DNA from: Shewanella sp. GD04112 | Lineage (GTDB): Bacteria; Pseudomonadota; Gammaproteobacteria; Enterobacterales; Shewanellaceae | NCBI RefSeq assembly: GCF_029835735.1 | Contig: NZ_JAOEAL010000001.1 | Location: 4,030,001-4,094,000 of the forward strand | Direction of reading: 5' to 3' | DNA length: 64,000 bases | Shown here: positions 24,663 through 33,909 of the stretch, piece by piece | Numbering within the stretch: the first letter of the stretch is position 1 | How the letters are laid out: each line of letters opens with the position of its first letter | Notes under the pieces: generated by a model | The model's input: only the letters and a program-made list of their open reading frames with translations | What the model was told of the DNA's origin: nothing | Databases searched by the model: none | Translations under genes and position numbers: made by a program

Positions 24663-25436
24663 TTGAACAACGTCAAGATAGCCTTAAGGTCTCGGCAAGC
24701 CTTGCTGTGCCTATTCAGTTGGCTGGCGGTTTCGGCCTCAGTCCACGCCTCTCCTTCACACCCCAATAGTTTTAGCCAAGCCAAGGTCTTGTCCCAATCC
24801 TTATATCAAGGCAGTCGCCAAGGCACCCTGCCCGCGGTCAGTTTTTATTGTGGCTGTGATATCCAAATAAAGGGCAAATCCTGGAAGCCAGATCTCAACA
24901 GCTGCGGCTATCAAGTGCGTAAACAAGAGACCCGCGCCAACCGTATCGAGTGGGAACATATAGTTCCAGCATGGGAATTTGGCCATCAATTACAATGCTG
25001 GCAAAAGGGCGGCCGTAAAAACTGCGCCGATAACAGCCAAGAATTCAATAAAATGGAAGCGGACATGCACAATCTGGTGCCCGCGATTGGTGAAGTGAAC
25101 GGCGATCGCAGCAACTTCCGTTTTAGCCAATGGAACGGTAAGGCCGACCAATATGGTCAATGCACTATGGTCATCGACTTTAAGAATCGCCAAGCACAGC
25201 CGCCCGTCAATGCCCGTGGCAAGATTGCCCGTACTTACCTGTATATGCAGCAAACCTACGGCCTTAAAATAGCCTCGCAGCAATTAAAATTGTTCAAAGC
25301 ATGGGATAAAAGCTATCCAGTTGATACTATTGAATGCAAACGCGATAACGCCATAGCGCAGATCCAAGGTAATCATAATCCCTTTGTGCAGAATGCCTGC
25401 AATGCGCCGCCACTGCGCCAACAATTAGCCGAATAA
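24663..25436 (+). CDS. endA: Endonuclease I (EndA), secreted DNase
   Basis: This is a periplasmic or extracellular DNase of 257 residues from the EndA/NucM family. The signal peptide is cut near VSASVHA. The catalytic beta-beta-alpha metal motif is IEWEHIVPAWEFG. The NKMEADMHNLVPA and GEVNGDRSNFRF segments are typical. The several cysteines fit an exported, disulfide-bonded enzyme. The start is TTG 24663, chosen because it begins the signal peptide; a GGGATA site lies upstream. The rsmE gene starts 8 bp after its stop. Confidence 0.93.
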   Translation: MNNVKIALRSRQALLCLFSWLAVSASVHASPSHPNSFSQAKVLSQSLYQGSRQGTLPAVSFYCGCDIQIKGKSWKPDLNSCGYQVRKQETRANRIEWEHIVPAWEFGHQLQCWQKGGRKNCADNSQEFNKMEADMHNLVPAIGEVNGDRSNFRFSQWNGKADQYGQCTMVIDFKNRQAQPPVNARGKIARTYLYMQQTYGLKIASQQLKLFKAWDKSYPVDTIECKRDNAIAQIQGNHNPFVQNACNAPPLRQQLAE

Positions 25437-25444
25437 GGTCGACA

Positions 25445-26176
25445 ATGAGAGTTCCAAGAATTTATCAACCTCAACCATTAGCCGTAAATCAACAGCTGAA
25501 TTTAGATGAGGATGGCGCAGCCCATATTGGCAAAGTGTTGCGTATGGGCAGTGGCGAACACATTAGCCTGTTTAATGGCGATGGTAATGATTATCTTGCT
25601 GAAATTGTCGATGCGGGTAAAAAATCGGTCACGGTAAAAGTGCTCTCCTGTGAGGCTAATCCATCGGAATCGCCCCTCAACCTGCATTTAGGCCAAGTGA
25701 TTTCCCGTGGCGATCGGATGGAGTTCACCATTCAAAAATCCGTTGAACTAGGGGTGAATACCATTACGCCACTGTTTTCTGACCGCTGCGGCGTCAAGCT
25801 CACGGGTGAGCGTCTCGAAAAGAAAATCCAGCAGTGGCAAAAGATTGTGAACAGCGCCTGTGAGCAATCTGGCCGTAGCCAAGTGCCCATCGTTCGCCCC
25901 GCCATGGAATTACAGGAATGGTGCAGCGAACCGACCAGCGCACTCAAACTCAACTTGCACCCAAGGGCGGCGCACGGTATCAATGGCTTAGACTTATCCC
26001 ATACCCGTGTACGCCTGCTGATCGGCCCCGAAGGGGGATTATCGGCGGAAGAAATCGCCATGACGGAAACCTACCAGTTTACCGATGTGTTACTCGGCCC
26101 CCGAGTGCTGCGCACCGAAACCGCCTCACTCACGGCGATTACCGCGCTGCAACTTAGATTCGGTGACTTAGGTTAA
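25445..26176 (+). CDS. rsmE: 16S rRNA (uracil1498-N3)-methyltransferase RsmE
   Basis: RsmE methylates U1498 of 16S rRNA at N3 using S-adenosylmethionine. Its 243 residues are normal. It shows the N-terminal PUA-like domain (MRVPRIY, HIGKVLRM) and the C-terminal SPOUT knot: GPEGGLSAEE, LLGPRVLRTETA. E. coli and many relatives place it between endA and gshB, as here. Confidence 0.96.
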   Translation: MRVPRIYQPQPLAVNQQLNLDEDGAAHIGKVLRMGSGEHISLFNGDGNDYLAEIVDAGKKSVTVKVLSCEANPSESPLNLHLGQVISRGDRMEFTIQKSVELGVNTITPLFSDRCGVKLTGERLEKKIQQWQKIVNSACEQSGRSQVPIVRPAMELQEWCSEPTSALKLNLHPRAAHGINGLDLSHTRVRLLIGPEGGLSAEEIAMTETYQFTDVLLGPRVLRTETASLTAITALQLRFGDLG

Positions 26177-26284
26177 ATCTAAAATGGTTAAATGCCAGCG
26201 GGTAACACACTGCCTGGCGAATCGATTACTGGCTAATCCATAAATGCTTTTTGCCTGCGACGGCAATCAATAAGGAACAGATTA

Positions 26285-27232
26285 ATGATAAAACTCGGCA
26301 TAGTGATGGACCCCATCAGTGAGATCAACATTAAGAAAGACTCCAGTTTTGCCATGCTGATGGCGGCGCAGGAAAGGGGTTACCAACTGTTTTATATGGA
26401 AATGGCCGACCTCGCCATGGTCAACGGCGTAGCCATGGGCAATATGCGTCCATTAAAGGTCATCAACGATGCCAATAAATGGTTCGAACTGGGCGACGCC
26501 CAAGACACGCCGCTGAGCGAGCTGAACGTGGTGTTAATGCGTAAAGACCCACCGTTCGATACCGAATTTATCTACGCCACTTACATGCTCGAGCGCGCCG
26601 AAGAGCAAGGCGTACTGATTGTGAATAAACCGCAAAGCTTACGCGATGCCAACGAAAAACTATTCACCGCATGGTTTAGCGAATTTACGCCAGAAACCAT
26701 AGTGACCCGCGATGCCAATCGCATCCGCGCGTTCCACCAAGCCAAGGGCGATATCATCCTCAAGCCATTAGACGGCATGGGTGGCACCTCGATTTTCCGC
26801 GTGAAGCAGGACGACCCTAACCTTGGGGTGATCATCGAAACCTTGACCCAATACGGCAACCAATACGCCATGGCGCAGGCTTTTATTCCTGAAATCACCA
26901 AGGGCGACAAGCGCATTCTGGTGGTGGACGGTGAGCCCGTGCCCTACGCCTTAGCGCGTATTCCGAAAAAAGGCGAAACCCGCGGTAACTTGGCCGCAGG
27001 CGGCAGCGGTGTTGCCCAGCCGTTATCGGACTCAGATTGGAAAATCGCCCGCGCCATTGGCCCAGAGCTGAAAAAACGCGGCCTGATTTTTGTGGGTCTG
27101 GATGTGATTGGTGACAAGCTGACCGAGATTAACGTCACCAGCCCAACCTGTATCCGTGAAATCCAAGCGGCATTCGATGTGGACATTACTGGCATGTTGT
27201 TCGATGCCATCGAAGCCCGTCTTGCCCAGTAA
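26285..27232 (+). CDS. gshB: Glutathione synthetase
   Basis: This ATP-grasp enzyme joins glycine to gamma-glutamylcysteine, the second step of glutathione synthesis in the cytoplasm. Its 315 residues match E. coli GshB. Landmarks are GIVMDPI at the start, KPLDGMGGTSIFR (nucleotide binding), GDKRILVVDGEPVPYALARIP, RGNLAAGG and EINVTSPTCIREI. A TAAGGAACA ribosome site precedes ATG 26285. Confidence 0.97.
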   Translation: MIKLGIVMDPISEINIKKDSSFAMLMAAQERGYQLFYMEMADLAMVNGVAMGNMRPLKVINDANKWFELGDAQDTPLSELNVVLMRKDPPFDTEFIYATYMLERAEEQGVLIVNKPQSLRDANEKLFTAWFSEFTPETIVTRDANRIRAFHQAKGDIILKPLDGMGGTSIFRVKQDDPNLGVIIETLTQYGNQYAMAQAFIPEITKGDKRILVVDGEPVPYALARIPKKGETRGNLAAGGSGVAQPLSDSDWKIARAIGPELKKRGLIFVGLDVIGDKLTEINVTSPTCIREIQAAFDVDITGMLFDAIEARLAQ

Positions 27233-27305
27233 GCTTGTACACCTACAAGATAATATTATTCATTGAAGGCGCCCACAGAGCGCCTACGACTTCTAGGGAT
27301 CTGAT

Positions 27306-28700
27306 ATGAGTTTCACCAAAGCGCCACTGTTATTGCTTGGTATGAGTTTATGGCTCTCCACCTCCGCACTGGCAGTTGAAGCGGGAGCGAATGAGACAGG
27401 CCCAGTAAAAGCCCCCTCACGCCCGAAAAATATTGTGATCATGATTGGCGACGGCATGGGGCCTTCCTATACCAGCGCCTATCGTTATTACAAGGACAAT
27501 CCAGATACCGAAGAAGTCGAACAAACCGTCTTCGACCGCTTATTGGTTGGCATGGCGAGCACTTATCCCGCTAACGTGAGTGGTTATGTCACCGACTCGG
27601 CCGCAGCAGCGACTGCCCTCGCAACAGGAGTCAAATCCTATAACGGCGCCATTTCAGTCGATACGCAAAAACAACCCCTGCCTACCATTTTTGAAAAGGC
27701 CAAAACCTTAGGCTTGAGCACGGGTGTGGCGGTTACGTCGCAGATTAACCATGCCACGCCAGCGGCCTTTTTATCCCATAACGAGAGCCGTAAAAACTAC
27801 GACGCACTGGCATTAAGTTATCTCGAAACCAACGCCGATGTGTTTTTAGGTGGCGGGCAAAAGTACTTTCCTCCAGAGCTGTTAGCCCAGTTCACCGCCA
27901 AGGGTTATCAACACATTACCCGCTTTGACGATCTGGCCAGCATTACCCAGCCTAAGGTCTTGGGTTTGTTTGCCGAGGTGCAACTGCCTTGGGCGATTGA
28001 TGAAAAAGATGCTAAAAAACTCAGCACCTTGACTCAAAAAGCCCTCAGTTTACTGTCGCAAAATGAGCAAGGCTTTGTGCTGCTGGTCGAAGGTAGCCTT
28101 ATCGACTGGGCGGGACACAACAATGATATCGCCGCCGCCATGGGCGAAATGGATGAGTTTGCCAATGCAATTGAAGTCGTCGAGCAATTCGTACGCCAAA
28201 ATCCCGATACCTTAATGGTTATCACCGCCGACCATAATACTGGCGGGTTATCGATTGGCGCCGATGGCAACTACAACTGGAATCCAGAGATCCTACGTAA
28301 TATCTCGGCAAGCTCAGATACCTTAGCCCAAGCCGCTCTTGGTGGTGACACTTGGCAAGCAGACCTATCCCGCGGGCTAGGCTTTGAATTGACCGAAGAA
28401 GAAGTAACTAAGTTAAATGTTGCCAGAATGCAGGGCTTAGAAACCATGGCCGTTGCGATTCGCCATGTGATAGATAAACGTACCGATACGGGTTGGACAA
28501 CCGGCGGCCACACGGGGACTGACGTGCAAGTCTTTGCCGCAGGCCCAGCCTCTGAGTTGTTTAACGGTCATCAAGACAACACAGATATCGCCAATAAGAT
28601 TTTTAGCCTGTTACCTAAGCCTAAAAAGCCAAAAGCCACCGCACAGGTATCGACTCCTGCTCCAGCACCAGAACTAGCACCAGTGCAGTCTCAGGGCTAA
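27306..28700 (+). CDS. phoA: Alkaline phosphatase (PhoA family)
   Basis: This secreted alkaline phosphatase releases phosphate from organic esters in the periplasm or outside the cell. A signal peptide ends near ALAVEA. The metal-binding IMIGDGMGPSY opens the domain. The nucleophile serine lies in VTDSAAAATALATG. Later metal ligands sit in WAGHNND, VITADHNTGG and TGGHTGTDV. It is 464 residues, with a Pro/Ala/Lys-rich tail of ~30. It is probably its own transcription unit, since a terminator follows. No Pho box was seen in the short upstream gap. Confidence 0.95.
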   Translation: MSFTKAPLLLLGMSLWLSTSALAVEAGANETGPVKAPSRPKNIVIMIGDGMGPSYTSAYRYYKDNPDTEEVEQTVFDRLLVGMASTYPANVSGYVTDSAAAATALATGVKSYNGAISVDTQKQPLPTIFEKAKTLGLSTGVAVTSQINHATPAAFLSHNESRKNYDALALSYLETNADVFLGGGQKYFPPELLAQFTAKGYQHITRFDDLASITQPKVLGLFAEVQLPWAIDEKDAKKLSTLTQKALSLLSQNEQGFVLLVEGSLIDWAGHNNDIAAAMGEMDEFANAIEVVEQFVRQNPDTLMVITADHNTGGLSIGADGNYNWNPEILRNISASSDTLAQAALGGDTWQADLSRGLGFELTEEEVTKLNVARMQGLETMAVAIRHVIDKRTDTGWTTGGHTGTDVQVFAAGPASELFNGHQDNTDIANKIFSLLPKPKKPKATAQVSTPAPAPELAPVQSQG

Positions 28701-28723
28701 TTTGCTGCGATTAGCTAATAGAT

Positions 28724-28757
28724 GAAAGGCAACCGTGTTAACACTGTTGCCTTTTTT
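28724..28757 (+). terminator. Terminator after alkaline phosphatase
   Basis: AAAGGCAACcGTG and CAC-tGTTGCCTTT pair across a TTAA loop with one mismatch and are followed by TTT. It lies 25 bp after the stop codon. Confidence 0.85.
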
Positions 28758-28888
28758 ATTGGCTTTCATTCCACACCGTTTCGAGTGAGCGCTGTTTTGC
28801 TGCATCCCTTAAGTCGGCGGCTTGCAGGCTGGCTCGTAGCCGAATAAGGGGTATAATGCCCGCACTTATTTTTTACGGTAGCCATGCA

Positions 28889-29917
28889 GTGTTAACAAAT
28901 CCATCGCAAGTCATTATCCGCAATCAGGAAACCCTGAGCCAACATAAAGTCTTAGTGCTAAACCATGAGGCAGACTCATTGCCCAAAGCACTGCTTGATG
29001 TCGCCCAGTCCGTCGATGCCCTCGCCTTGGATTACCATCATTACCTGCATTTAGCGCCGCAGGCGAATGCCAAACTGCGCTGCTATTTTGGCCATCAACT
29101 GCCCCACCAGGATAAGTACGACACTGTGATTGTGTACTTTCCTAAGGCTAAGCCGTTAGCGCCCTACTTGTTTAATCTGGCCGCTCAGCATTTAGTGGCA
29201 GATGGTCAACTCTTAGTCGTGGGTGAGAACAAAGGCGGGGTTAAATCCTTAGTCAAACTGCTGCCGAAATACTTTGCCACTGGAGTCAAACTCGATAACG
29301 CGCGCCATTGCCTACTCTTTGGCAGCAGCCTAATCGATACTGCGCCCGCGATTAAACTCAGCGATTGGACTAGCCAGTATCAACTCGCCACCCCGCAGGG
29401 CAATATCACCATCTGCAACTTAGTCGGTGTGTTCAGCGAGAAGCATTTAGACCAAGGCACAGAGCTATTGCTGTCGCATCTGCCAACGCTTTCTGGGCGA
29501 GTACTGGATTTTGGCTGCGGCGCCGGTGTGATTGCCGCTGCACTGTTAAAGGCACAACCGACACTGTCGCTAGAATGTATTGATATCAATGCCATGGCGC
29601 TGGCCTCCTGCGAACTTACGCTGGCGGCAAACGGCATGACGGCCAAGGTCTATCCGTCCGATGGATTAGCGCAAACCAGTGGAAAATTCGACGGTATTAT
29701 CTCCAATCCCCCGTTCCACGATGGCCTTGCTAGCACGACCAGCATTGCCCAAAGTTTTGTCGCCGATAGCGCCAAGCAATTACAATCTAAAGGGATTTGG
29801 CAAATCGTCGCTAACCGCCACCTACCCTATTCGGACACCATCGCCGCCGAGTTCGGCCAATTAACCGTGCCAGCAGAGAACAACAAGTACAAACTCTATT
29901 CCTTCCAACAGGCCTAA
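28889..29917 (+). CDS. rsmC: 16S rRNA (guanine1207-N2)-methyltransferase RsmC
   Basis: RsmC methylates G1207 of 16S rRNA with S-adenosylmethionine. The C-terminal half has the SAM motif VLDFGCGAGVIAA and catalytic NPPFHDG; the N-terminal half is the RsmC-specific pseudo-methyltransferase domain. I start at GTG 28889 because family members begin around LTNPSQV. An in-frame ATG at 28856 would add 11 residues. That ATG lies inside a TATAAT sequence that looks like a -10 box, although AAGGGG upstream could also serve as its ribosome site. The choice between these starts is open. Confidence 0.93.
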   Translation: MLTNPSQVIIRNQETLSQHKVLVLNHEADSLPKALLDVAQSVDALALDYHHYLHLAPQANAKLRCYFGHQLPHQDKYDTVIVYFPKAKPLAPYLFNLAAQHLVADGQLLVVGENKGGVKSLVKLLPKYFATGVKLDNARHCLLFGSSLIDTAPAIKLSDWTSQYQLATPQGNITICNLVGVFSEKHLDQGTELLLSHLPTLSGRVLDFGCGAGVIAAALLKAQPTLSLECIDINAMALASCELTLAANGMTAKVYPSDGLAQTSGKFDGIISNPPFHDGLASTTSIAQSFVADSAKQLQSKGIWQIVANRHLPYSDTIAAEFGQLTVPAENNKYKLYSFQQA

Positions 29918-30082
29918 TCTTTCGCCCCGCTCGATTGTGAGTGGGGTAACACCCTTAGCCTCGATACCTTCCAATATCCTTTATGGTTAAGCCTCAACTT
30001 AGCTATGGGAAATTGCAGCCAATACAATCAATTATTTGGAATTTTTGGGGCAGCCTCGATATGATAAGTCTCGGCTCCCAAT

Positions 30083-31771
30083 ATGAGTATGAGGCTAAGC
30101 ATTTTGAGCAAATTTAACTGGTTCAACTCACTCAGATACCGATTAACCTTTTTCTTCGGTGGGATCAGTCTTATTTTCTGTCTTGGTTTTACCAGCTATT
30201 TATCTTCCATTACCTCAGACAAACTGCTCAATGCCTATGCCAATCAATTAACTATGATTGGCCGTTCGATTGAAACAACCATCTCGAACAACATTGACGA
30301 ACGTGCCCGAGAAATATCGCTATTGAGTAAACGCGCGCTCTTTTCAGGCGCTAGCGCTAACTATCCACAGATCCGCCAAAACCTCGATAATATAAAAGCT
30401 TCCTACGAATACTACTCATGGCTTGGGTTTGCCGATATCAATGGCGTCGTCCAATACGCGGCCGATGGCACGCTTGAAGGCCATGACGTATCCAAACGCC
30501 CATGGTTTATTAATGGCAAGACAGGCGTGTTTATTGGCGATGTACACGATGCCGTATTGCTCGCCAAAGTGTTAAATATCGATAAAAATGATCCTCTGCG
30601 CCTAATCGATTTTGCGGCCCCAGTGTTTGATACCAATAACAACTTGCTTGGCGTCGTTGCCACCCATTCAAACTGGAAATGGGTTAACACTGTGATTGAA
30701 TCGGCGCTCGCAAGAAGCAAGCAACAGACAGGGATAGATGTGCAAATCGTAAGCCGTGACGATGGGATTTTGTACCCGCAAGCCTCGGCTGATCAGCACC
30801 TTCCTCAGGATTTACTCCCCAAAGACAACAGCAGTCAGCTTATTCAATGGCCTGATGGTCATGAATATTTAACGGGTGTGACCACACTAAAATCAACCTT
30901 GATGGATCAATTGGGCTGGCGCATTGTCGTTCGCATCCCGAAAAATATTGCCCTGCAAGAGACCACCGAACTACAACGCCAACTTCTCTGGGTGAGCGTC
31001 ATTGCGGTCTTGCTGTGCCTGTGGTTTGTCTACCGCATGTCGATTTCAATGAGCTTACCGCTCGAGCGATTAATTACCGTCACCAGAGAGATCCAAGCGG
31101 GCAAAGAGCAAGTCAAATTCCCCAAATCGAATGGTTTGATTGAAATCTCATTCTTAATTGATGCCATTCAAAAGATGACCTTCTCGCTATTGAGCCATGA
31201 GAAGAGCTTAATGGAAATGAATCAGACCTTAGAAAATAAAGTCTTAGAGCGCACCAAAGAACTCGAATCGGCCAATCAAGAGCTTGAACGATTAAGCCGA
31301 CGAGATCCCTTGACGGATCTTCACAATCGTCGTTCGGCCGCCGAACATATCGACAGCGAATTTACGAGACTTAAACGCTTTGGATTGGCTTATTCGATCC
31401 TGATGGTGGATATCGACCATTTCAAAAAGATTAACGATACCTATGGGCATGAGACGGGCGATATTGTGTTGGTCGAAGTCGCTAAGTTATTAGCGCAATC
31501 GGTACGTAAAGCCGACTTAGTCGCGCGCTACGGTGGTGAAGAGTTTTTAATTATACTGACTGGCACTGATAGTAGTGATGCATTAACCTTGGCCGAAAAA
31601 ATAAGAACATCCATTAATACGACCGAATTCACTGTCGTAAAAAATGTCACCGCCAGCATTGGCTTATCGACCGTCGAGCAAGCGGATGAAACGGCCTATG
31701 ATGTCGTAAGACGAGCCGACACCGCCCTTTATCTAGCCAAAACCACCGGCAGAAATAAGGTTTGCACTTAA
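30083..31771 (+). CDS. Diguanylate cyclase with Cache-type sensor domain
   Basis: This is a membrane diguanylate cyclase of 562 residues. A first membrane helix at ~18-38 is followed by a periplasmic double-Cache-like domain (FADINGVVQYAADGTLEGHDVSKRPW is a typical Cache stretch), a second helix at ~305-325, a HAMP-like stretch and a coiled coil. The GGDEF domain has GGEEF and the RxxD inhibitory site (RKAD) five residues before it, so activity with product inhibition is expected. ATG 30083 is used; 30089 is a close alternative. The ligand is unknown. Confidence 0.93.
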   Translation: MSMRLSILSKFNWFNSLRYRLTFFFGGISLIFCLGFTSYLSSITSDKLLNAYANQLTMIGRSIETTISNNIDERAREISLLSKRALFSGASANYPQIRQNLDNIKASYEYYSWLGFADINGVVQYAADGTLEGHDVSKRPWFINGKTGVFIGDVHDAVLLAKVLNIDKNDPLRLIDFAAPVFDTNNNLLGVVATHSNWKWVNTVIESALARSKQQTGIDVQIVSRDDGILYPQASADQHLPQDLLPKDNSSQLIQWPDGHEYLTGVTTLKSTLMDQLGWRIVVRIPKNIALQETTELQRQLLWVSVIAVLLCLWFVYRMSISMSLPLERLITVTREIQAGKEQVKFPKSNGLIEISFLIDAIQKMTFSLLSHEKSLMEMNQTLENKVLERTKELESANQELERLSRRDPLTDLHNRRSAAEHIDSEFTRLKRFGLAYSILMVDIDHFKKINDTYGHETGDIVLVEVAKLLAQSVRKADLVARYGGEEFLIILTGTDSSDALTLAEKIRTSINTTEFTVVKNVTASIGLSTVEQADETAYDVVRRADTALYLAKTTGRNKVCT

Positions 31772-32174
31772 TCAACGCAACTAAAGCAGAAGGTAAAAAC
31801 TGATAGGTTAAAATGCCGCACTTATATGGATATAAAAACACGGCCATATTTCGTGTTTCGGCTCGTTAGCTCAATCGAAAATTCTCACTCCTATTGCGAT
31901 ACAAATTCTCATCTATTTGCCTATGTTTGGCCTTACCAGAAATCGACTAACAATGTATGGGTATAGTCATATTTAAATTGAGGTATTTTTGAATAATTTG
32001 AAGACAATATCAGTGCGCATTAACTCCTACTACAAAAATAAAATCCTATAAAATCAACTAACTATAGAGACCGACTTTTAGTTAATAGGTTTGAAAAACG
32101 CACATGCGCGTTTTTCCAGATGGATTACTTATATGAAAAGCGGCAGAAAGCTGATAAGTTCTTTGCATACAGAT
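31772..32174. other. AT-rich intergenic region with a hairpin
   Basis: This stretch of ~400 bp is AT-rich and marks the left border of a patch unlike its neighbours. It contains a perfect 9-bp inverted repeat GAAAAACGC / GCGTTTTTC (32093-32116, loop 6), terminator-like on the plus strand. The GGCTCGTTAGCTCA stretch at 31860 looks like a tRNA 5' end, but no tRNA can be folded. No gene is visible. Confidence 0.5.
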
Positions 32175-32236
32175 AGTTAACTGTGCGCGTTTTCACTGAT
32201 CCAACGATGTAAACGCGCATGAATAAAATGTTAGGA
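32175..32236 (+). repeat. attC-like palindromic site A (candidate)
   Basis: The left box AGTTAAC fits the integron R'' consensus RYYYAAC at 6 of 7, and the right box GTTAGGA fits R' GTTRRRY at 6 of 7. Between them a 9-bp perfect stem TGCGCGTTT / AAACGCGCA encloses 18 bases. The length of 62 bp is in the attC range, but the spacers are asymmetric (2 versus 10 bases). It lies just before the interrupted ORF. The call is tentative. Confidence 0.3.
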
Positions 32237-32250
32237 GGTATGGAGTATTT

Positions 32251-32871
32251 ATGACAGATTTTTTAATTTCCACGATCGCTTCAAATGTAATCTTACTTGG
32301 AGTACTTGGATATCTTTCTAAGTCATTAATTACCCAATGGCTTAATAAAGATATTGAGCGATTTAAAGCGGATGTAAAAGCCAATGTAAATGAAGAGCTA
32401 GAGGCGTATAAATCTAAGCTTGAAAAAGAACGCATTACACTTCAAGTTGCTTATAGTGGTATTTTTTCTAAACAAGCTGATGCTGTTTTACATATTTACA
32501 GACTATTAGTTAAATTAGATAAAAATTTAAAATTATCTATTCAAATGATGGAAACAGAGGTTAGTCAAAATTACCTAGTTTATGCTGTAAAAAGTTGGGC
32601 AGAGTTCAGCGAATATTTTGATGAGAATAGAATACTATAACCAGAAGATGTAGTTGCAACGATAATTCGAATTCAAATTGAAGTTTTCAATTCCACGTTA
32701 GAGTATAGAAAACTATCACTACAGAGTTTGACTGAAATGGAAACTAATGAATTAAAAAAGTTACTACATGACAAAGATAAAGCAGCTAGCGTTGCTAGTG
32801 AGTTTCCTGCATTGAAAGCTACGCTGGAAGCTCGATTCAGAGAATTGATTGGCTCAGCAATAACCCCCTAA
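32251..32871 (+). pseudogene. Orphan membrane-anchored coiled-coil protein interrupted by a stop codon
   Basis: The frame opens at ATG 32251 with AGGAGGT upstream and runs 129 codons to TAA 32638-32640. It then continues in the same frame for another 76 codons (PEDVVATIIRIQIEVFNSTL and onward) to TAA 32869-32871. The continuation has the same AT-rich codon use and charged, helical character as the first half, so the first stop is best read as a nonsense mutation in a gene of ~206 codons. The N-terminus has a hydrophobic helix (residues ~4-23), then a lysine/glutamate-rich helical region likely to form a coiled coil. No family is recognised. Base composition differs from neighbouring genes. 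Confidence 0.65.
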
Positions 32872-32916
32872 CAAGCTAATAAACTCGGACGCATAACGGT
32901 TATTAGGGCATTAACC
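32866..32916 (+). repeat. attC-like palindromic site B (candidate, degenerate)
   Basis: Starting within the last codons of the interrupted gene, CCCTAAC (6 of 7 to RYYYAAC) is followed by the perfect 7-bp stem CTAATAA / TTATTAG (32876-32882 with 32900-32906) and a weak right box ATTAACC (5 of 7 to GTTRRRY). The centre includes TCGGACGCA, a sequence I associate with marine gammaproteobacterial attC sites. The weak right box makes this a low-confidence call. Confidence 0.3.
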
Positions 32917-32928
32917 TCTAAGGCAAGT

Positions 32929-33327
32929 ATGAAGCACATTATTAGTAAAAATATCGGCATTGAAGAATTTAAAAAGAGATTCTCAGAAATCAGAGAAACC
33001 TTTCTGGATTCATTAACAGCAGCTAGCGAAGGTTATGAGAACGTAAGATACCTTGCTTGTGATGAAGATGGATCACCTATTAACTGGGTGTGGGACGACG
33101 AAACCTTCACCCATAACAAGGAAGAAGGCTCGCTTGAAGAGGCAGTTCAATTTGCCAATAACATGATAGATAGCGGCATGAGTTTCTCCTACATGGGGTG
33201 TTTATCAGGCTCCGGTGAGCTTGAAGTTTGGCTGACAACTTTTGAGTCCCCCATAGAAAAACCGACATGGCCAAGCAATAAAGCCCCCCTATTTGAACTG
33301 ACTCATGGGGGCGTAACACAAGAATAG
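32929..33327 (+). CDS. Orphan protein of 132 residues, unknown function
   Basis: The frame from ATG 32929 has AAGG 7 bases upstream and stops at 33325-33327. The product is acidic, soluble and without signal or membrane helices. Residues 45-65 read DEDGSPINWVWDDETF, and the middle is rich in Met, Gly and Ser (NNMIDSGMSFSYMGCLSGSGELEVW). No family is recognised. It is AT-rich like the preceding broken gene and lies between two attC-like palindromes, which suggests acquired DNA, possibly a gene cassette. Confidence 0.6.
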   Translation: MKHIISKNIGIEEFKKRFSEIRETFLDSLTAASEGYENVRYLACDEDGSPINWVWDDETFTHNKEEGSLEEAVQFANNMIDSGMSFSYMGCLSGSGELEVWLTTFESPIEKPTWPSNKAPLFELTHGGVTQE

Positions 33328-33384
33328 AAAAGGGGTAATCAAATGTTACGCCATAGAATTTTGAATCCTGACCCTGCGATTTAT

Positions 33385-33440
33385 GCCTAACCTCACGAAT
33401 GGAAGCAAAGCACCTAGCCCACTTTGCCCCTAAGTTAGAT
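33385..33440 (+). repeat. attC-like palindromic site C (best candidate)
   Basis: GCCTAAC (33385-33391) fits the integron R'' consensus RYYYAAC at 7 of 7, and GTTAGAT (33434-33440) fits R' GTTRRRY at 7 of 7. CTAAC and GTTAG pair. Inside, GCAAAG pairs with CTTTGC and a GG with a CC. The 56 bp length is near the lower attC limit. The inner spacers are unequal. It lies about 57 bp after the orphan ORF stop, where a cassette attC would be expected. Confidence 0.4.
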
Positions 33441-33851
33441 TACTCGAAGATTTTAACGCGCCGCTCCATCTGGATAGAAACCTTCCCCTTAAGAACACCT
33501 CAATAATGTCGCGCGGCCAAGCCGAGCACTAGCGGCTACTAGATAAGATTTTTATGGTTTTGTGAACGCTATCAAATGCAGTAAGCGCTAAATTATCGAG
33601 GGTTTTACCCCTGTGGTGCTGTCCCTAACATACGGGGCAGCGTTGTAAAGTTTAATTTTTTGTTACATGCAAACATTGCGCAGTTTTAGGCTCATGCTGG
33701 CGCACAGGCAAAAAACCAAAGATAACACTAAGTTACCGCCTATAACTCCGATAAAAATCTATTTAAAAATCAACACATAGACTATAAGCAACAAAACGCC
33801 AACATTTACACCTTTTCGTGCCGAAAAGGCTTCTTTGAGCAAAGTTTCTAC
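33441..33851. other. Intergenic region upstream of the FapA-like gene
   Basis: About 400 bp with no convincing gene. It contains an 8-bp inverted repeat CCTTTTCG-TGC-CGAAAAGG at 33811-33829, just upstream of the extended -10 promoter, which could be an operator or an upstream terminator stem. Confidence 0.4.
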
Positions 33852-33860
33852 TGTTATACT
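33852..33860 (+). promoter_or_regulatory. Extended -10 promoter of the FapA-like gene
   Basis: TGTTATACT is an extended -10 element (TG-N-TATACT). It lies ~50 bp before ATG 33910, giving a leader of about 43 bases. No clear -35 is present, as expected for extended -10 promoters. Confidence 0.5.
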
Positions 33861-33909
33861 CAGGTTAGCTACTAAAACAAAAATAAAACAAATGGATAGG
33901 AAGTGCTCT

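Noticed and set aside
31860..31877. A tRNA-like 5' end (GGCTCGTTAGCTCA)
   Set aside because: The rest of the sequence does not form an anticodon arm, T arm or acceptor stem, and no TTCGAAT-type loop follows at the right distance.
32093..32116. Third attC-like site at the 9-bp GAAAAACGC hairpin
   Set aside because: The expected RYYYAAC and GTTRRRY boxes are not at the right spacing, and the T-rich arm looks more like a terminator.
33811..33829. Inverted repeat CCTTTTCG/CGAAAAGG as a terminator
   Set aside because: There is no T run and it sits just upstream of a promoter, so it is listed only as a possible operator.
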